From the NCBI RefSeq assembly GCF_900067135.1, contig NZ_FJUR01000006.1:116050-180049 (forward strand): a stretch of DNA of 64,000 bases, read 5' to 3'. The first letter of the stretch is position 1. Each line of letters starts with the position of its first letter. Both the position numbers and the translations under genes were made by a program. Shown piece by piece: positions 17,217 to 25,802 of this stretch. The notes below the pieces were generated by a model, which was not told the DNA's origin, did no database searches, and worked only from the letters and a program-made list of their open reading frames with translations. The DNA is from Rhizobium sp. 9140 (GTDB lineage Bacteria > Pseudomonadota > Alphaproteobacteria > Rhizobiales > Rhizobiaceae).

Positions 17217-17755
17217 GTTCGCCTTTTGGGCCGACGTAGCGATAGAGAGTGACGCGCTCGATCCCGAGTTCCTTGCACAGATCGGAAACGGAAGTATCGC
17301 GCTGTGCCATGGCCGCCTGGGCGAGACGCACCTGTGCCTTGGTCAGGGCGAATTTTCGGCCGCCTTTGCGACCGCGCGCTCTTGCGGCGGCGAGGCCAGC
17401 CATGGTCCGTTCGCGGATCAGGTCACGCTCGAACTCGGCCAGAGTGGCGAAGATACCGAACACCATGCGGCCGGATGCGGTGGTGGTGTCGATCTGGGCG
17501 CCCTTTCCGGTCAGCACCCGCAGGCCGATATTGCGATCCGACAGATCCTTCACCGTGTTGACCAGGTGAGCGAGCGATCGCCCGAGGCGGTCGAGCTTCC
17601 AGACCACCAGCACATCGCCGTCGCGCAGGGATTTCAGGCAGGCGGCCAGTCCGGGCCGATCGTCGCGGCCGCCGGAAGCTCGATCCTCATAGATATTGTC
17701 CTGTTCGACGCCGGCGGCGCGCAGGTCGTCGTGCTGCAGATCGAGGGACTGGGAG
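17179..17755 (-). pseudogene. tnpR: tnpR resolvase, 3' portion
   Basis: Continues the resolvase begun at 12325: after CTCCCAGT the frame gives SQSLDLQHDDLRAAGVEQDN, then the resolvase blocks VLVVWKLDRLGRSLAHLVNT, IDTTTASGRMVFGIFATLAE, FERDLIRERTMAGL and a C-terminal HTH (VSDLCKELGIERVTLYRYV). Joined to the 15-residue N-terminus it makes a normal-length resolvase. It lacks a native start here; any translation would begin within IS6 copy B. Confidence 0.88.
17748..17755 (-). repeat. 8-bp target sequence CTCCCAGT (second half of split duplication)
   Basis: Reverse complement of 12363-12370. The two 8-mers are the duplication made when IS6 entered tnpR; they now sit 5.4 kb apart in opposite orientation, which proves inversion of the intervening DNA. 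Confidence 0.85.
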
Positions 17756-18562
17756 GGTGATGTCACGTTGTCGTTGGCTTTACGATTGGCGGATAGTGGC
17801 GGTGAGATGAGCACGCCCACCATCAGCTATAAGAACCACCGCTTTCCGCCGCAGGTTATCGCCCGTGCGGTGTGGTTGTATTTCCGGTTCCCTCTGAGCT
17901 TGCGGATGGTGGAGGAAATGCTGCTGGAGCGCGGTATTGTCGTTTCTTATGAAACGATCCGCCGGTGGGGCCGGAAATTTGGCCCTGCCTACGCAAGGCA
18001 ATTGCGCAGACGCAAGCCGTCGCGAAAAGATATCTGGCACCTGGACGAGGTGGTGATCTCCATTGCTGGCCGAAAGCATTGGCTGTGGCGTGCCGTCGAT
18101 CAGGACGGTTATGTTCTCGACGAGATCGTTCAGACCCGCCGCAATACAAAGGCTGCCAAGCGATTACTGATCCGGCTGCTGAAGAAGCAAGGGATGGCGC
18201 CGAAGCGCATCATCACCGACAAATTGCGCTCATACAGCGCGGCAAGGCGGGACGTCATGCCCAATGTTGAACATCGATCGCACAAAGGCCTCAACAATCG
18301 AGCAGAGAACTCTCACCTGCCGCTGCGAAAACGAGAACGGATAATGCAGGGATTCCGATCGGTCGGCGGATTGCAACGCTTCATCTCAATCTTCTCGGCA
18401 GTTCGAAATCTCTTCGTCGCATCGCACAAAAAACGCTCAGCTCTCACCACTCACATTCACCGTGTCCGCGCAACGGCGCAGTGGAATGCTGTGACAGCCG
18501 GGCTGGTCTGAGTTTCCACCGACACGCTTCCTTCCATCGTTACCCAACAACGTGACATCACC
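17756..18562 (+). mobile_element. IS6-family insertion sequence, copy B
   Basis: 807 bp, inverted relative to copy A and in the same orientation as copy C. Left flank is the tnpR 8-mer; right flank AGCCATTC is unrelated to any other IS6 flank here. Confidence 0.93.
17807..18511 (+). CDS. IS6-family transposase (copy B)
   Basis: 234 aa, identical in translation to copies A and C. Start ATG 17807 within GGTGAGATGAGC. A longer upstream frame to 17696 only reflects read-through from the tnpR fragment. DDE motifs WHLDEVV, TDKLRSY and NRAENSH are present, so it should be active. Confidence 0.92.
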   Translation: MSTPTISYKNHRFPPQVIARAVWLYFRFPLSLRMVEEMLLERGIVVSYETIRRWGRKFGPAYARQLRRRKPSRKDIWHLDEVVISIAGRKHWLWRAVDQDGYVLDEIVQTRRNTKAAKRLLIRLLKKQGMAPKRIITDKLRSYSAARRDVMPNVEHRSHKGLNNRAENSHLPLRKRERIMQGFRSVGGLQRFISIFSAVRNLFVASHKKRSALTTHIHRVRATAQWNAVTAGLV

Positions 18563-18756
18563 AGCCATTCACTTGGCGTGCCGATCCAGACGAGATCATT
18601 AAAGCTCGAAATTGAGGGTTCCAAGCGTTCGAGTCACACCACTGGCGGCGGCGCTTCCCCCTAGCCGGCTTCAGCGCCTCCCGCTGAACAGACTTACCTC
18701 ATGCAGAGGCCGCCGCGCGCTTGTCTCATACACATGCAAAAGCTTATTGTGCCCGA

Positions 18757-19581
18757 ATGACACTATACAAGCCTTTTCTGTCGCCAGAACGAAACGCGAT
18801 GGTCAAGCCCTTCGAACATGCCGACCGAATCGCCGTGGGCTTCGCGATGGATTACTCTGGAGGACTGACGACGGGGATGCATTACCACCCCCGTGCGCAG
18901 CTGATCTATGCCATCACTGGCGTGATGAAGATCGAGACCGAAGACGCTTTCTTCGTTGTCCCCCCTACCAACGCCTTGCTGCTCCCAGAAAATGTTTCTC
19001 ACTCGATCACGATGGAGGGAGATGTAGCCATGCGCGAACTTTTCCTGCATCAGGATGTTGCTAAATCCCTAGGACAGCAGATCCGCGTCATGACGGTCGG
19101 CGCGCTCTTTCGCGAACTCATGGTCGCGATCTGCAAAGAGCCCGTAGATTGGAACGTTAGCGGTCGAGCTCAGCATATCGTCGCGTTGATCATAGACGAA
19201 ATCAATAGGGCCCAGTCGCTGCCAACACAACTACCGCTTCCGAAAGACGCACGCGTGTTGAGTGTGGCCCGCGAAATCATTCAGAAACCATATGATGTGC
19301 GCTCGCTCGAAGACTGGGCCGAGATCTGCGGTGCTTCGTCGCGTACCGTTGCACGGCTCTTCCTGAGTGAAACGGGTATGAGCTTCGGCCAATGGCGGCT
19401 CCAGGCCCGGCTGAACGCAGGCTTCGTCCTCCTGATGATCGACGGCAACATTCCTCGAATCGCGGAAGCCGTTGGGTTTAGCAGCCAGTCCGCCTTTGGG
19501 GTCGCCTTCCGTCGAACCTTCGGCCTGACACCCGGCCAGGCGCGAAACCTACATGTCAGGCCGGGCAGGCTTTCCAGTTGA
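18757..19581 (+). CDS. AraC-family transcriptional regulator with cupin sensor
   Basis: About 274 aa. The N-terminal half is a cupin-like ligand domain (GMHYHPRAQLIYAITGVMKI, then LLLPENVSHSITMEGDVAMR). The C-terminal half has the two helix-turn-helix motifs of the AraC family: SLEDWAEICGASSRTVARLF and IPRIAEAVGFSSQSAFGVAF, followed by FRRTFGLTPGQARN. Start taken at ATG 18757; a frame opening at 18721 adds 12 unlikely residues. It precedes a cupin protein and an acetyltransferase on the same strand; the 85-bp gap to the cupin gene may hold its target promoter. Effector unknown. Confidence 0.88.
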   Translation: MTLYKPFLSPERNAMVKPFEHADRIAVGFAMDYSGGLTTGMHYHPRAQLIYAITGVMKIETEDAFFVVPPTNALLLPENVSHSITMEGDVAMRELFLHQDVAKSLGQQIRVMTVGALFRELMVAICKEPVDWNVSGRAQHIVALIIDEINRAQSLPTQLPLPKDARVLSVAREIIQKPYDVRSLEDWAEICGASSRTVARLFLSETGMSFGQWRLQARLNAGFVLLMIDGNIPRIAEAVGFSSQSAFGVAFRRTFGLTPGQARNLHVRPGRLSS

Positions 19582-19666
19582 CCGTTTCACGACATTTATT
19601 GTCATTTTGATTACCAGATCCTTCTCTCATAGTCGCCTGACACCGCTTGTGAATTAGGAGTGAACT

Positions 19667-20068
19667 ATGACGACCGGACTGTTCAAAGAGATTGGCTATG
19701 TTCGTCAGGAAGATATGCAGGACGGCCCACTCACACCCGGTCAAAACCGGCGCAAGGCCCTCGAAGCGGGTGACCTTTGGGTCGGCCAATGCCATGTGAC
19801 GGCATTGGATACCCCCAGCCAATGGCACCACCACAAGGATTTCGACAGCGTCATGTATATGTTGTCGGGCAAGATCCGTGTCGATCACGGCGTGGACGGC
19901 ACCGAATCTTTCGAGCTTGGCGAAGGTGAATATGCCTACTTCCCCCGACGCAAGATCCACCGCTGCCAGATCCTCGCAGGCGGCGAGAACGTGCATTACG
20001 TCTTCGTCCGGGTCGGCAAAGGCGAGACGGTCGAAAACGTCGACGGCCCTGAAACCCAGACTCGCTGA
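19667..20068 (+). CDS. Small cupin-domain protein
   Basis: 133 aa. Cupin motif 1 is visible as WHHHKDFDSVMYMLSGKIRV (metal-ligand histidines and glutamate-like position) and motif 2 as YFPRRKIHRCQILAGG. Such single-cupin proteins are isomerases, dioxygenases or sensors; no closer assignment is possible. Start ATG 19667 has TTAGGAGTGAACT upstream, a good ribosome site. Lies between the AraC regulator and the acetyltransferase, only 5 bp before the latter, so probably one operon. Confidence 0.8.
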   Translation: MTTGLFKEIGYVRQEDMQDGPLTPGQNRRKALEAGDLWVGQCHVTALDTPSQWHHHKDFDSVMYMLSGKIRVDHGVDGTESFELGEGEYAYFPRRKIHRCQILAGGENVHYVFVRVGKGETVENVDGPETQTR

Positions 20069-20073
20069 GGGAC

Positions 20074-20757
20074 ATGATGCTGCGTCAAGGCTTTCCTAAA
20101 CCAACGAAGACCACGATTGAGGGCACGCTCGTTCGGCTCGATCCGTTGAGCGCGAACGTCCATGCGGAAGATCTCTTCGAGGCCGGCCATGTTCCCGACC
20201 GCGACGTAAAATTCCGGTACCTCGTAGATATTGCCCCGGATGACCTTAGCATTGTCCGGAAATGGGCGGAAAACGCTGAGGCAAGTGAAGATCCTATGTT
20301 CTTTGCTGTAATCGATCAGGAGACAGGCAAGGCCGTAGGACGTCAGTCGTTGATGCGCATCGACGCAACGCATGGCGTCGCGGAGATCGGCAATATCTAT
20401 TGGGGTCCGGGCATGTCGCGTAGTGCCAAAGCAACAGAAGCCATGTTTCTTATGATGCAATATATCTTTGAAGAGCTTGGCTACCGTCGTCTCGAATGGA
20501 AATGCGACAATGCCAACGAGCCTTCCAAGGCCGCGGCCAAGAGGTTTGGGTTTGCCTTCGAGGGCCTGTTCCGCCAGCACTTGATCATAAAGGGTACGAA
20601 CAGGGACACGGCTTGGTATTCGATCATTGATCGCGAATGGCCCTCGTTAAAACCAGCCTTCCTGACATGGTTGGCACCGACCAACTTTCACCCTGACGGC
20701 CGACAGTGCACCGCCCTTTCCGACCTTACCTCGGTAGCGATGAACCCTTTGCGGTGA
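20074..20757 (+). CDS. GNAT-family N-acetyltransferase (RimJ/RimL type)
   Basis: 227 aa. The N-terminus (GTLVRLDPLSANVHAEDLFEA) and body (VAEIGNIYWGPGMSRSAKAT, then YIFEELGYRRLEWKCDNANE, PSKAAAKRFGFAFEGLFRQH) match the RimJ/RimL group that acetylates protein N-termini or small amines using acetyl-CoA; the acetyl-CoA loop is in GMSRSAKATEA. It starts just after the cupin gene, likely co-transcribed. The last 25 residues (NFHPDGRQCTALSD...) look atypical and may reflect a changed 3' end. Confidence 0.85.
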   Translation: MMLRQGFPKPTKTTIEGTLVRLDPLSANVHAEDLFEAGHVPDRDVKFRYLVDIAPDDLSIVRKWAENAEASEDPMFFAVIDQETGKAVGRQSLMRIDATHGVAEIGNIYWGPGMSRSAKATEAMFLMMQYIFEELGYRRLEWKCDNANEPSKAAAKRFGFAFEGLFRQHLIIKGTNRDTAWYSIIDREWPSLKPAFLTWLAPTNFHPDGRQCTALSDLTSVAMNPLR

Positions 20758-20835
20758 AACTGCGGAAGTCAGCGTTTCGCTGCGGTGGCGGAACCCTAGC
20801 CTTGCCGGGGTCAAACCACTCGTTCGGCGTCACGG

Positions 20836-21198
20836 CTAGGCCGGCGTGGTCGTGCGGCGGAAGAGGTCGATGTTGGCGTCGCCCCATTGCTTCAGGACCA
20901 TAAGGACGGGTGCCATGCTGCGACCGCGCTCGGAGAGGCTGTACTCGACTTTCGGGGGAACCTGCGCGTAAACAACGCGGTCCAGGAGACCGTCTGCCTC
21001 AAGCTCACGCAACTGGTTCGTCAGCATCCGCTGGGTGACGCCCGGCAAGCGCCGCCGCAGCTCGTTGAATCGAGCAACACCTTCCTGGTGGAGATGCCAC
21101 AGGATCACACATTTCCACTTCCCGTCGATCAGGCTGATGGCTGCTTCGACTGAACACCCGGGATTGCAGTCGAGCCGGGAGTGCGGAAGCTTGGCCAT
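20836..21198 (-). CDS. HxlR-family transcriptional regulator
   Basis: 120 aa. Conserved features: CNPGCSVEAAISLIDGKWKC with the cysteine used for redox or electrophile sensing in this family, the winged helix ILWHLHQEGVARFNELRRRL, PGVTQRMLTNQLRELEADGL and the wing RVVYAQVPPKVEYSLSERGR. HxlR/QorR/YodB-type regulators usually control a divergent oxidoreductase gene, and here a quinone-reductase-like gene starts 96 bp away on the opposite strand. That pairing strongly suggests autoregulation and control of the reductase in response to quinones or aldehydes. Confidence 0.9.
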   Translation of the reverse strand: MAKLPHSRLDCNPGCSVEAAISLIDGKWKCVILWHLHQEGVARFNELRRRLPGVTQRMLTNQLRELEADGLLDRVVYAQVPPKVEYSLSERGRSMAPVLMVLKQWGDANIDLFRRTTTPA

Positions 21199-21294
21199 AA
21201 CGGTATCCTTTTTGACACTATGGGCGGACGTTGTGTGTATTACGGCGGATGATCCTACATGCTAACTTTGGCTCCATCAAGTTAGGAGCAAACC
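21199..21294. promoter_or_regulatory. Divergent promoter region, HxlR regulator / reductase
   Basis: 96-bp gap between the divergent genes. It contains TTTTTGACAC and TTAGGAGCAAACC (the latter a ribosome site for the reductase). The regulator's operator should be here; I could not define it with confidence. Confidence 0.45.
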
Positions 21295-22266
21295 ATGCGA
21301 GCTATTGGATACAACACCCCCGGAGCCATCGATCGAAAAGAAGCTCTACTCGACATCGATCTGCCGAAGCCCGTGCCGGGGGGGCGGGACCTTCTCGTCG
21401 AAGTCAGAGCCGTTTCGGTCAATCCGGTCGACTACAAGGTCCGCCGGAGCACAGGACCACAGGACGGCGACTGGAAGGTCCTCGGCTGGGACGCGGCGGG
21501 CGTCGTCGTTGCTGTCGGTCCGGACGTTTCGTCGTTCAAGGTGGGCGACGAGGTGTTCTACGCCGGCTCCATCACCCGGCCCGGCGCCAACGCTGAGTTC
21601 CACCTTGTCGACGAACGCATCGTAGGCCGTAAGCCGCAAACGCTTGACTGGGCTGAGGCAGCAGCGCTTCCGCTGACTGCGCTTACCGCCTGGGAGGCGT
21701 TCTTCGACCGCCTCAACGTTGCCAAACCCGTGCCGGGGGCTGCACGCGCCATCCTGATTGTCGGCGGCGCTGGCGGGGTCGGCTCGATCGCCGTCCAGAT
21801 CGCCCGGCAGGCGACGGACCTGACAGTTATCGCCACCGCCTCGCGTCGCGAGACGACGGAATGGGTGAGCGCGATGGGCGCCCACCACGTGATCGATCAT
21901 TCGAAGCCGCTTGCGCCGCAGGTCGCCGAACTCGGCATCGGCGCTCCCGCCTTCGTCTTCTCGACGACCCATACCGAACAGCACGTCGCCGATATCGCCG
22001 AGCTCATCGCTCCCCAGGGACGGTTCGGACTTATCGACGACCCGAAAGGGTTCGAGGTGATGCTTTTTAAGCGCAAGGCGGTGTCGATCCACCACGAGCT
22101 GATGTTCACGCGATCGGTCTACGGGACGCCAGACAAGGACGAGCAGGGCCGGATCCTCAACGAGGTTGCGCGGCTGGTCGATTCCGGGCAGATCCGCACC
22201 ACGCTGACCGAGCGCCTCTCGCCCATCGATGCCGGGAACCTGAAGCGCGTCCACGCCTTGATCTGA
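21295..22266 (+). CDS. Zinc-less MDR oxidoreductase / quinone reductase, C-terminus trimmed by IS21
   Basis: 323 aa, medium-chain dehydrogenase/reductase of the zinc-type-like quinone oxidoreductase subgroup: VRAVSVNPVDYKVR near residue 40, GWDAAGVVVAVGPDVSSFKVGDEVFYAG (no catalytic zinc ligands), and the NADPH-binding AILIVGGAGGVGSIAVQIAR at about 150. It likely reduces quinones or enals with NADPH. The normal C-terminus continues ...HALxESGxxxGKxVL; here it ends KRVHALI at the TGA that is the first bases of the IS21 element (22264), so roughly 15 residues are lost. It may retain activity. Confidence 0.85.
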   Translation: MRAIGYNTPGAIDRKEALLDIDLPKPVPGGRDLLVEVRAVSVNPVDYKVRRSTGPQDGDWKVLGWDAAGVVVAVGPDVSSFKVGDEVFYAGSITRPGANAEFHLVDERIVGRKPQTLDWAEAAALPLTALTAWEAFFDRLNVAKPVPGAARAILIVGGAGGVGSIAVQIARQATDLTVIATASRRETTEWVSAMGAHHVIDHSKPLAPQVAELGIGAPAFVFSTTHTEQHVADIAELIAPQGRFGLIDDPKGFEVMLFKRKAVSIHHELMFTRSVYGTPDKDEQGRILNEVARLVDSGQIRTTLTERLSPIDAGNLKRVHALI

Positions 22267-22385
22267 GAGCGGCGGTGGAAAAGTCGGCCACGGTAGCGGC
22301 GGCATAATGCTGGCGCGGGCGGAGTAAAATTCGGCCACCTATTTCCTTTCTGCATTGATGGCAGGAGGGACAGGGGATCTACACC

Positions 22386-23882
22386 GTGGAATTATATCTG
22401 AGGGTTCGCCTGGCAGTTTCGGAAGGGATGAGCCGGCGACAGGCAGCAAAGCATTTCAACATATCGCGCGACAGCGTGGCCAAGATGGTGGCCTATTCGA
22501 CACCGCCTGGCTATCAGCGGCAATTGCCGATCCGGCGCCCGAAGCTGGACGCGTTTGTTTCGACGATCGAGCATTGGCTTGATGAAGACCTGAAGGTGCC
22601 GTGCAAGCAGCGCCATACGGCCAAGCGGGTATTCGACCGGCTTCGCGATGAATGTGGCTTCACCGGCGGCTACACGATCATCAAGGATTACATGCGCGAG
22701 CGCGATCAGCGCCGCCAGGAGATGTTCGTGCCGCTGGCTCATCCGCCGGGCCATGCGGAGGCTGACTTCGGTGAGGCGACGGTCGTGATTGGCGGCGTGG
22801 AACAGAAGGCCCGTTTCTTCGTGCTCGATCTGCCGCATAGCGACGGCTGCTACGTTCGGGCCTATCCTGCGGCGGTGGCCGAGGCCTGGGTCGACGGCCA
22901 CATCCATGCATTCGCCTTCTTCGGGGCCGTGCCGCAGTCGATCGTCTATGACAATGACCGTTGCCTTGTGGCCAAGATCCTGCCCGACGGCACACGCAAG
23001 CGGGCGGCGTTGTTCAGCGGCTTCCTGTCCCACCACCTGATCCGGGATCGCTACGGCCGTCCCGGCAAAGGCAACGACAAGGGGAATGTCGAGGGTCTCG
23101 TCGGCTATGCCCGACGTAATTTTATGGTGCCGATCCCACAGTTTGCGACATGGGACGCCTTCAATACCTTTCTGGAAGAGCAGTGCCGCAAACGCCAGCG
23201 CGACAAGCTGCGCGGTGAGAGTGAGACAATCGGGGAGCGGCTACAGCGTGATCTGGCGGCCATGCGTCCGTTACCGGCGTCTCCCTTCGATGCCTGCGAC
23301 CAGGCCAGCGCCAGGATGACAGCCCAGTCGCTGGTGCGCTACAAGACCAACGACTATTCCGTACCGGTCGCCTATGGCCATCAGGATGTTTGGATCCGGG
23401 GCTATGTCGACGCGGTGGTAATCGGCTGCCGCGGCGAGATCATCGCGCGTCATCCGCGGAGCTGGGAGCGTGAGGACGTCGTCTTCGATCCCGTTCATTA
23501 CCTGCCGCTGATCGAGCAGAAGATCAACTCTCTGGATCAGGCCGCTCCTCTCCAGGGCTGGGACCTGCCCGAGGAATTCGCGACGCTGCGCCGCCTGATG
23601 GAAGGCAGAATGGCCAAGCATGGCCGGCGGGAATATGTGCAGGTCCTGCGCCTCATGGAAAGCTTCGACCTTGCGGACCTGCACGCGGCCGTGAAGCAGG
23701 CCATTCGGCTCGGCGCGATCGGCTTCGATGCTATCAAGCATCTGATCCTGTGCCGGGTCGAGCGCCGGCCGCCACGGCTGGACCTGTCGATCTACCCATA
23801 CCTGCCAAGGGCGACGGTCGAGACGACCTCGGCGAAGGCCTACATGCGCCTTCTATCGTCTGATGCGGGAGAAGCCGCATGA
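22386..23882 (+). CDS. istA: IS21-family transposase IstA (copy 1)
   Basis: 498 aa from GTG 22386. N-terminal HTH MSRRQAAKHFNISRDSVAKM, then an integrase (rve) catalytic domain: HAEADFGEATVVIGGVEQKA with the first acidic residue, SIVYDNDRCLVAKIL with the second, and GNDKGNVEGLVGYARRNFMV with the glutamate. The C-terminal domain (NDYSVPVAYGHQDVWIRGYV) binds DNA. Its stop overlaps the start of istB (ATGA), the usual coupling. Intact. Confidence 0.93.
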   Translation: MELYLRVRLAVSEGMSRRQAAKHFNISRDSVAKMVAYSTPPGYQRQLPIRRPKLDAFVSTIEHWLDEDLKVPCKQRHTAKRVFDRLRDECGFTGGYTIIKDYMRERDQRRQEMFVPLAHPPGHAEADFGEATVVIGGVEQKARFFVLDLPHSDGCYVRAYPAAVAEAWVDGHIHAFAFFGAVPQSIVYDNDRCLVAKILPDGTRKRAALFSGFLSHHLIRDRYGRPGKGNDKGNVEGLVGYARRNFMVPIPQFATWDAFNTFLEEQCRKRQRDKLRGESETIGERLQRDLAAMRPLPASPFDACDQASARMTAQSLVRYKTNDYSVPVAYGHQDVWIRGYVDAVVIGCRGEIIARHPRSWEREDVVFDPVHYLPLIEQKINSLDQAAPLQGWDLPEEFATLRRLMEGRMAKHGRREYVQVLRLMESFDLADLHAAVKQAIRLGAIGFDAIKHLILCRVERRPPRLDLSIYPYLPRATVETTSAKAYMRLLSSDAGEAA

Positions 23883-24636
23883 GCACAGAAGCACCAGAGA
23901 TCCTTCTCGCGCACTATCTCAAAACCCTGAAGCTGCCGACCTTCCAGCGCGAGTATCAGAAACTGGCCCGGCTATGCGCCACCGAAGGCGTCGATCATGT
24001 TGGATACCTGTCCCGGCTTGCCGAGCGGGAGATGATCGAACGGGATCGCCGCAAGGTCGAGCGTCGGATCAAGGCGGCCAGATTCCCCGTCGTCAAAAGC
24101 CTCGACAGTTTCGACTTCACCGCCATCCCCAAGCTCAACAAGATGCAGGTGCTGGAACTGTCCCGATGCGAATGGATTGAGCGAAGGGAGAATGTCATCG
24201 CCCTTGGTCCCAGCGGCACGGGCAAGACCCATGTTGCACTCGGTCTCGGCCTGGCCGCATGCCAGAAAGGCCTGTCCGTCGGGTTCACGACAGCGGCCGC
24301 CTTGGTCAGCGAGATGATGGAGGCCCGCGACGAACGGCGTCTTCTTCGCTTCCAGAAGCAGATGGCCGCCTACACGCTGCTGATTATCGACGAGCTGGGC
24401 TTTGTGCCGCTGTCGAAGACCGGCGCGGAATTGCTGTTTGAACTGATCTCCCAGCGCTACGAGCGTGGCGCGACCCTGATCACCAGCAATCTTCCATTTG
24501 ACGAATGGACGGAAACCCTGGGATCGGAGCGGCTAACCGGCGGTCTGCTCGACGCATTACCCACCACGTCAACATCCTCGAGATGAACGGCGACAGCTAT
24601 CGGCTCGCCCAGAGCCGCGCCAGAAAGGCTGGCTGA
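23879..24636 (+). pseudogene. istB: IS21 helper ATPase IstB (copy 1), frameshifted near the end
   Basis: AAA+ DnaC-like ATPase that assists IstA. Walker A GPSGTGKTHVALGLG at about residue 105 and Walker B LLIIDELGF are intact. At about 24549 the sequence lacks one C relative to copy 2 (CTCGACGCATTACC versus CTCGACCGCATTACC), so the frame leaves the family after ERLTGGLLD and ends early at 235 aa; the original frame resumes as HHVNILEMNGDSYRLAQSRA and stops at 24636. One-base deletion, either real or a sequencing error. Confidence 0.85.
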
Positions 24637-24768
24637 AACCCTCCTCCAAAATCTCCGCGCCGGCCTGAGACCCCCGCTCGGGCTATGCCCTCCCGGCGGT
24701 CTCAGGCCGGCACCATGGTGGCCGACTTTTGCTCCGCCACGTGGCCGGTTTTTACTCCGCCGTTGACA

Positions 24769-25481
24769 CGTGTCGCCTCGACGTCGAGGATAACGCCGTG
24801 GTCTGTGTCGATCAGGTAGTTGGTGGCATAGGCGAAGAAGGCATGGCCTTTGTGGGCACCGGTCCACTGCGCTGCCGGATCGGACGGAGAGATGAACTTC
24901 GGCGTCACCCGCGAGGCAGCCCCGAAAGCGGCATCATCGAGAACAGCCAGATACTCCTGCACCGAACGCCCAGCGTCCTCTTTGGCTTCCCATTCAGCGC
25001 CCGGTACCGAGCGCTGTTTGTTGGCATCTGCTGCAATCAGGCTAGCGTCGACGGCAAATCCTTCCGCACCGACCAACCCTTGCGCAAGGCAGCGCTCCAC
25101 GACCGTCTCAAACATATGTCGCAGGATGTCGCTCCGCCGGAACCGGCCATGGCGGTTCTTCGAGAAGCTGGAATGATCAGGCACTTTGCCGTCCAGTCCA
25201 AGGCGGCAGAACCAGCGATAGGCGAGATTAAGGTGGACCTCTTCGCAGAGCCGCCGCTCAGATCGGATACCCATGGAATAGCCGATGATCAGCATCCGCA
25301 TCATTAGCTCCGGATCAACCGAAGGGCGACCAGTGGTGCTGTAGAAAGGCTTCAACTGCGCTCGCACGCTGTCGAGTTTGAGATGGCGGTCGATCCCGCG
25401 CAGCAGATGATCTGCAGGAACGTGATCATCAAGACAGAAGTCGTAGAAGAGCTGCGCCGGAACTGCCTGACATCCCATCAT
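24769..25481 (-). pseudogene. IS1182-family transposase, N-terminal part (cut by IS21)
   Basis: From ATG 25481 (MMGCQAVPAQLFYDFCLDDH) the frame gives the IS1182/IS5-superfamily N-terminal domain: HLLRGIDRHLKLDSVRAQLK, GRPSVDPELMMRMLIIGYSM, CEEVHLNLAYRWFCRLGLDG and the first catalytic aspartate in EGFAVDASLIAADAN. It ends at the IS21 boundary after LDVEATR, before the remaining catalytic residues. Upstream lies an IS end-to-end junction. Confidence 0.85.
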
Positions 25482-25534
25482 CGCTCAATCCTCCGCAAAT
25501 CATTGCGGCGATTGAATCACGGCTACCCAGCACC

Positions 25535-25590
25535 GACAACGCGATTTTTTCAACAGTATCGGCCGAGGCTGTGTGAAAACTCTAGCGCAA
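25535..25590. repeat. Abutting inverted IS1182-type ends
   Basis: TTTTTTCAACAG (from about 25547) and CTGTGTGAAAAC (about 25569) face each other across about 12 bp, like two terminal repeats of one or two IS1182-type elements placed end to end. On the minus strand a transposase tail (25802-25730) leads into this junction and the N-terminal part (25481 down) leads out of it. Confidence 0.5.
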
Positions 25591-25729
25591 TCGTCTGAAT
25601 GGGCGTTTTGAGCCCGACGTGGCGGGATCGGCTGAATTTTGCGCTTGTCGCGAACTGGGAGGCGTCTGAGTCAGTCGTGAAGCGCTTTGCGTGCGGCTTT
25701 TGGACCTAAAGCCTGTGTAGCTGCTCCCC

Positions 25730-25802
25730 TCAAGCAGCAGTTATTGCTTTCAACAGCGCTCCTGCACCAATCATGTTGATCATCCTTTTGATCTTGTAGG
25801 CC
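25730..25802 (-). pseudogene. IS1182-type transposase, C-terminal tail
   Basis: Open frame AYKIKRMINMIGAGALLKAI then TAA-like tail ITAA and TGA at 25730-25732. (L)AYNxKRMxNLxGxxxLLxA is the standard end of IS1182-type transposases. The rest was replaced by IS6 copy C at 25803. Confidence 0.65.

Larger units (their letters stand above)
22264..24768 (+). mobile_element. IS21-family insertion sequence, copy 1
   Basis: 2505 bp, starting TGAGAGCGGCGGTGGAAAAG and ending (reverse complement) TGTCAACGGCGGAGTAAAAA, i.e. TG...CA ends with internal repeats of GCGGCGGAGTAAAA/GTCGGCCAC type. Carries istA and a frameshifted istB. It lies between the truncated reductase and a truncated IS1182 transposase. 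No matching target duplication. Copy 2 at 54035-56539 has the same length but many base differences. Confidence 0.92.
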
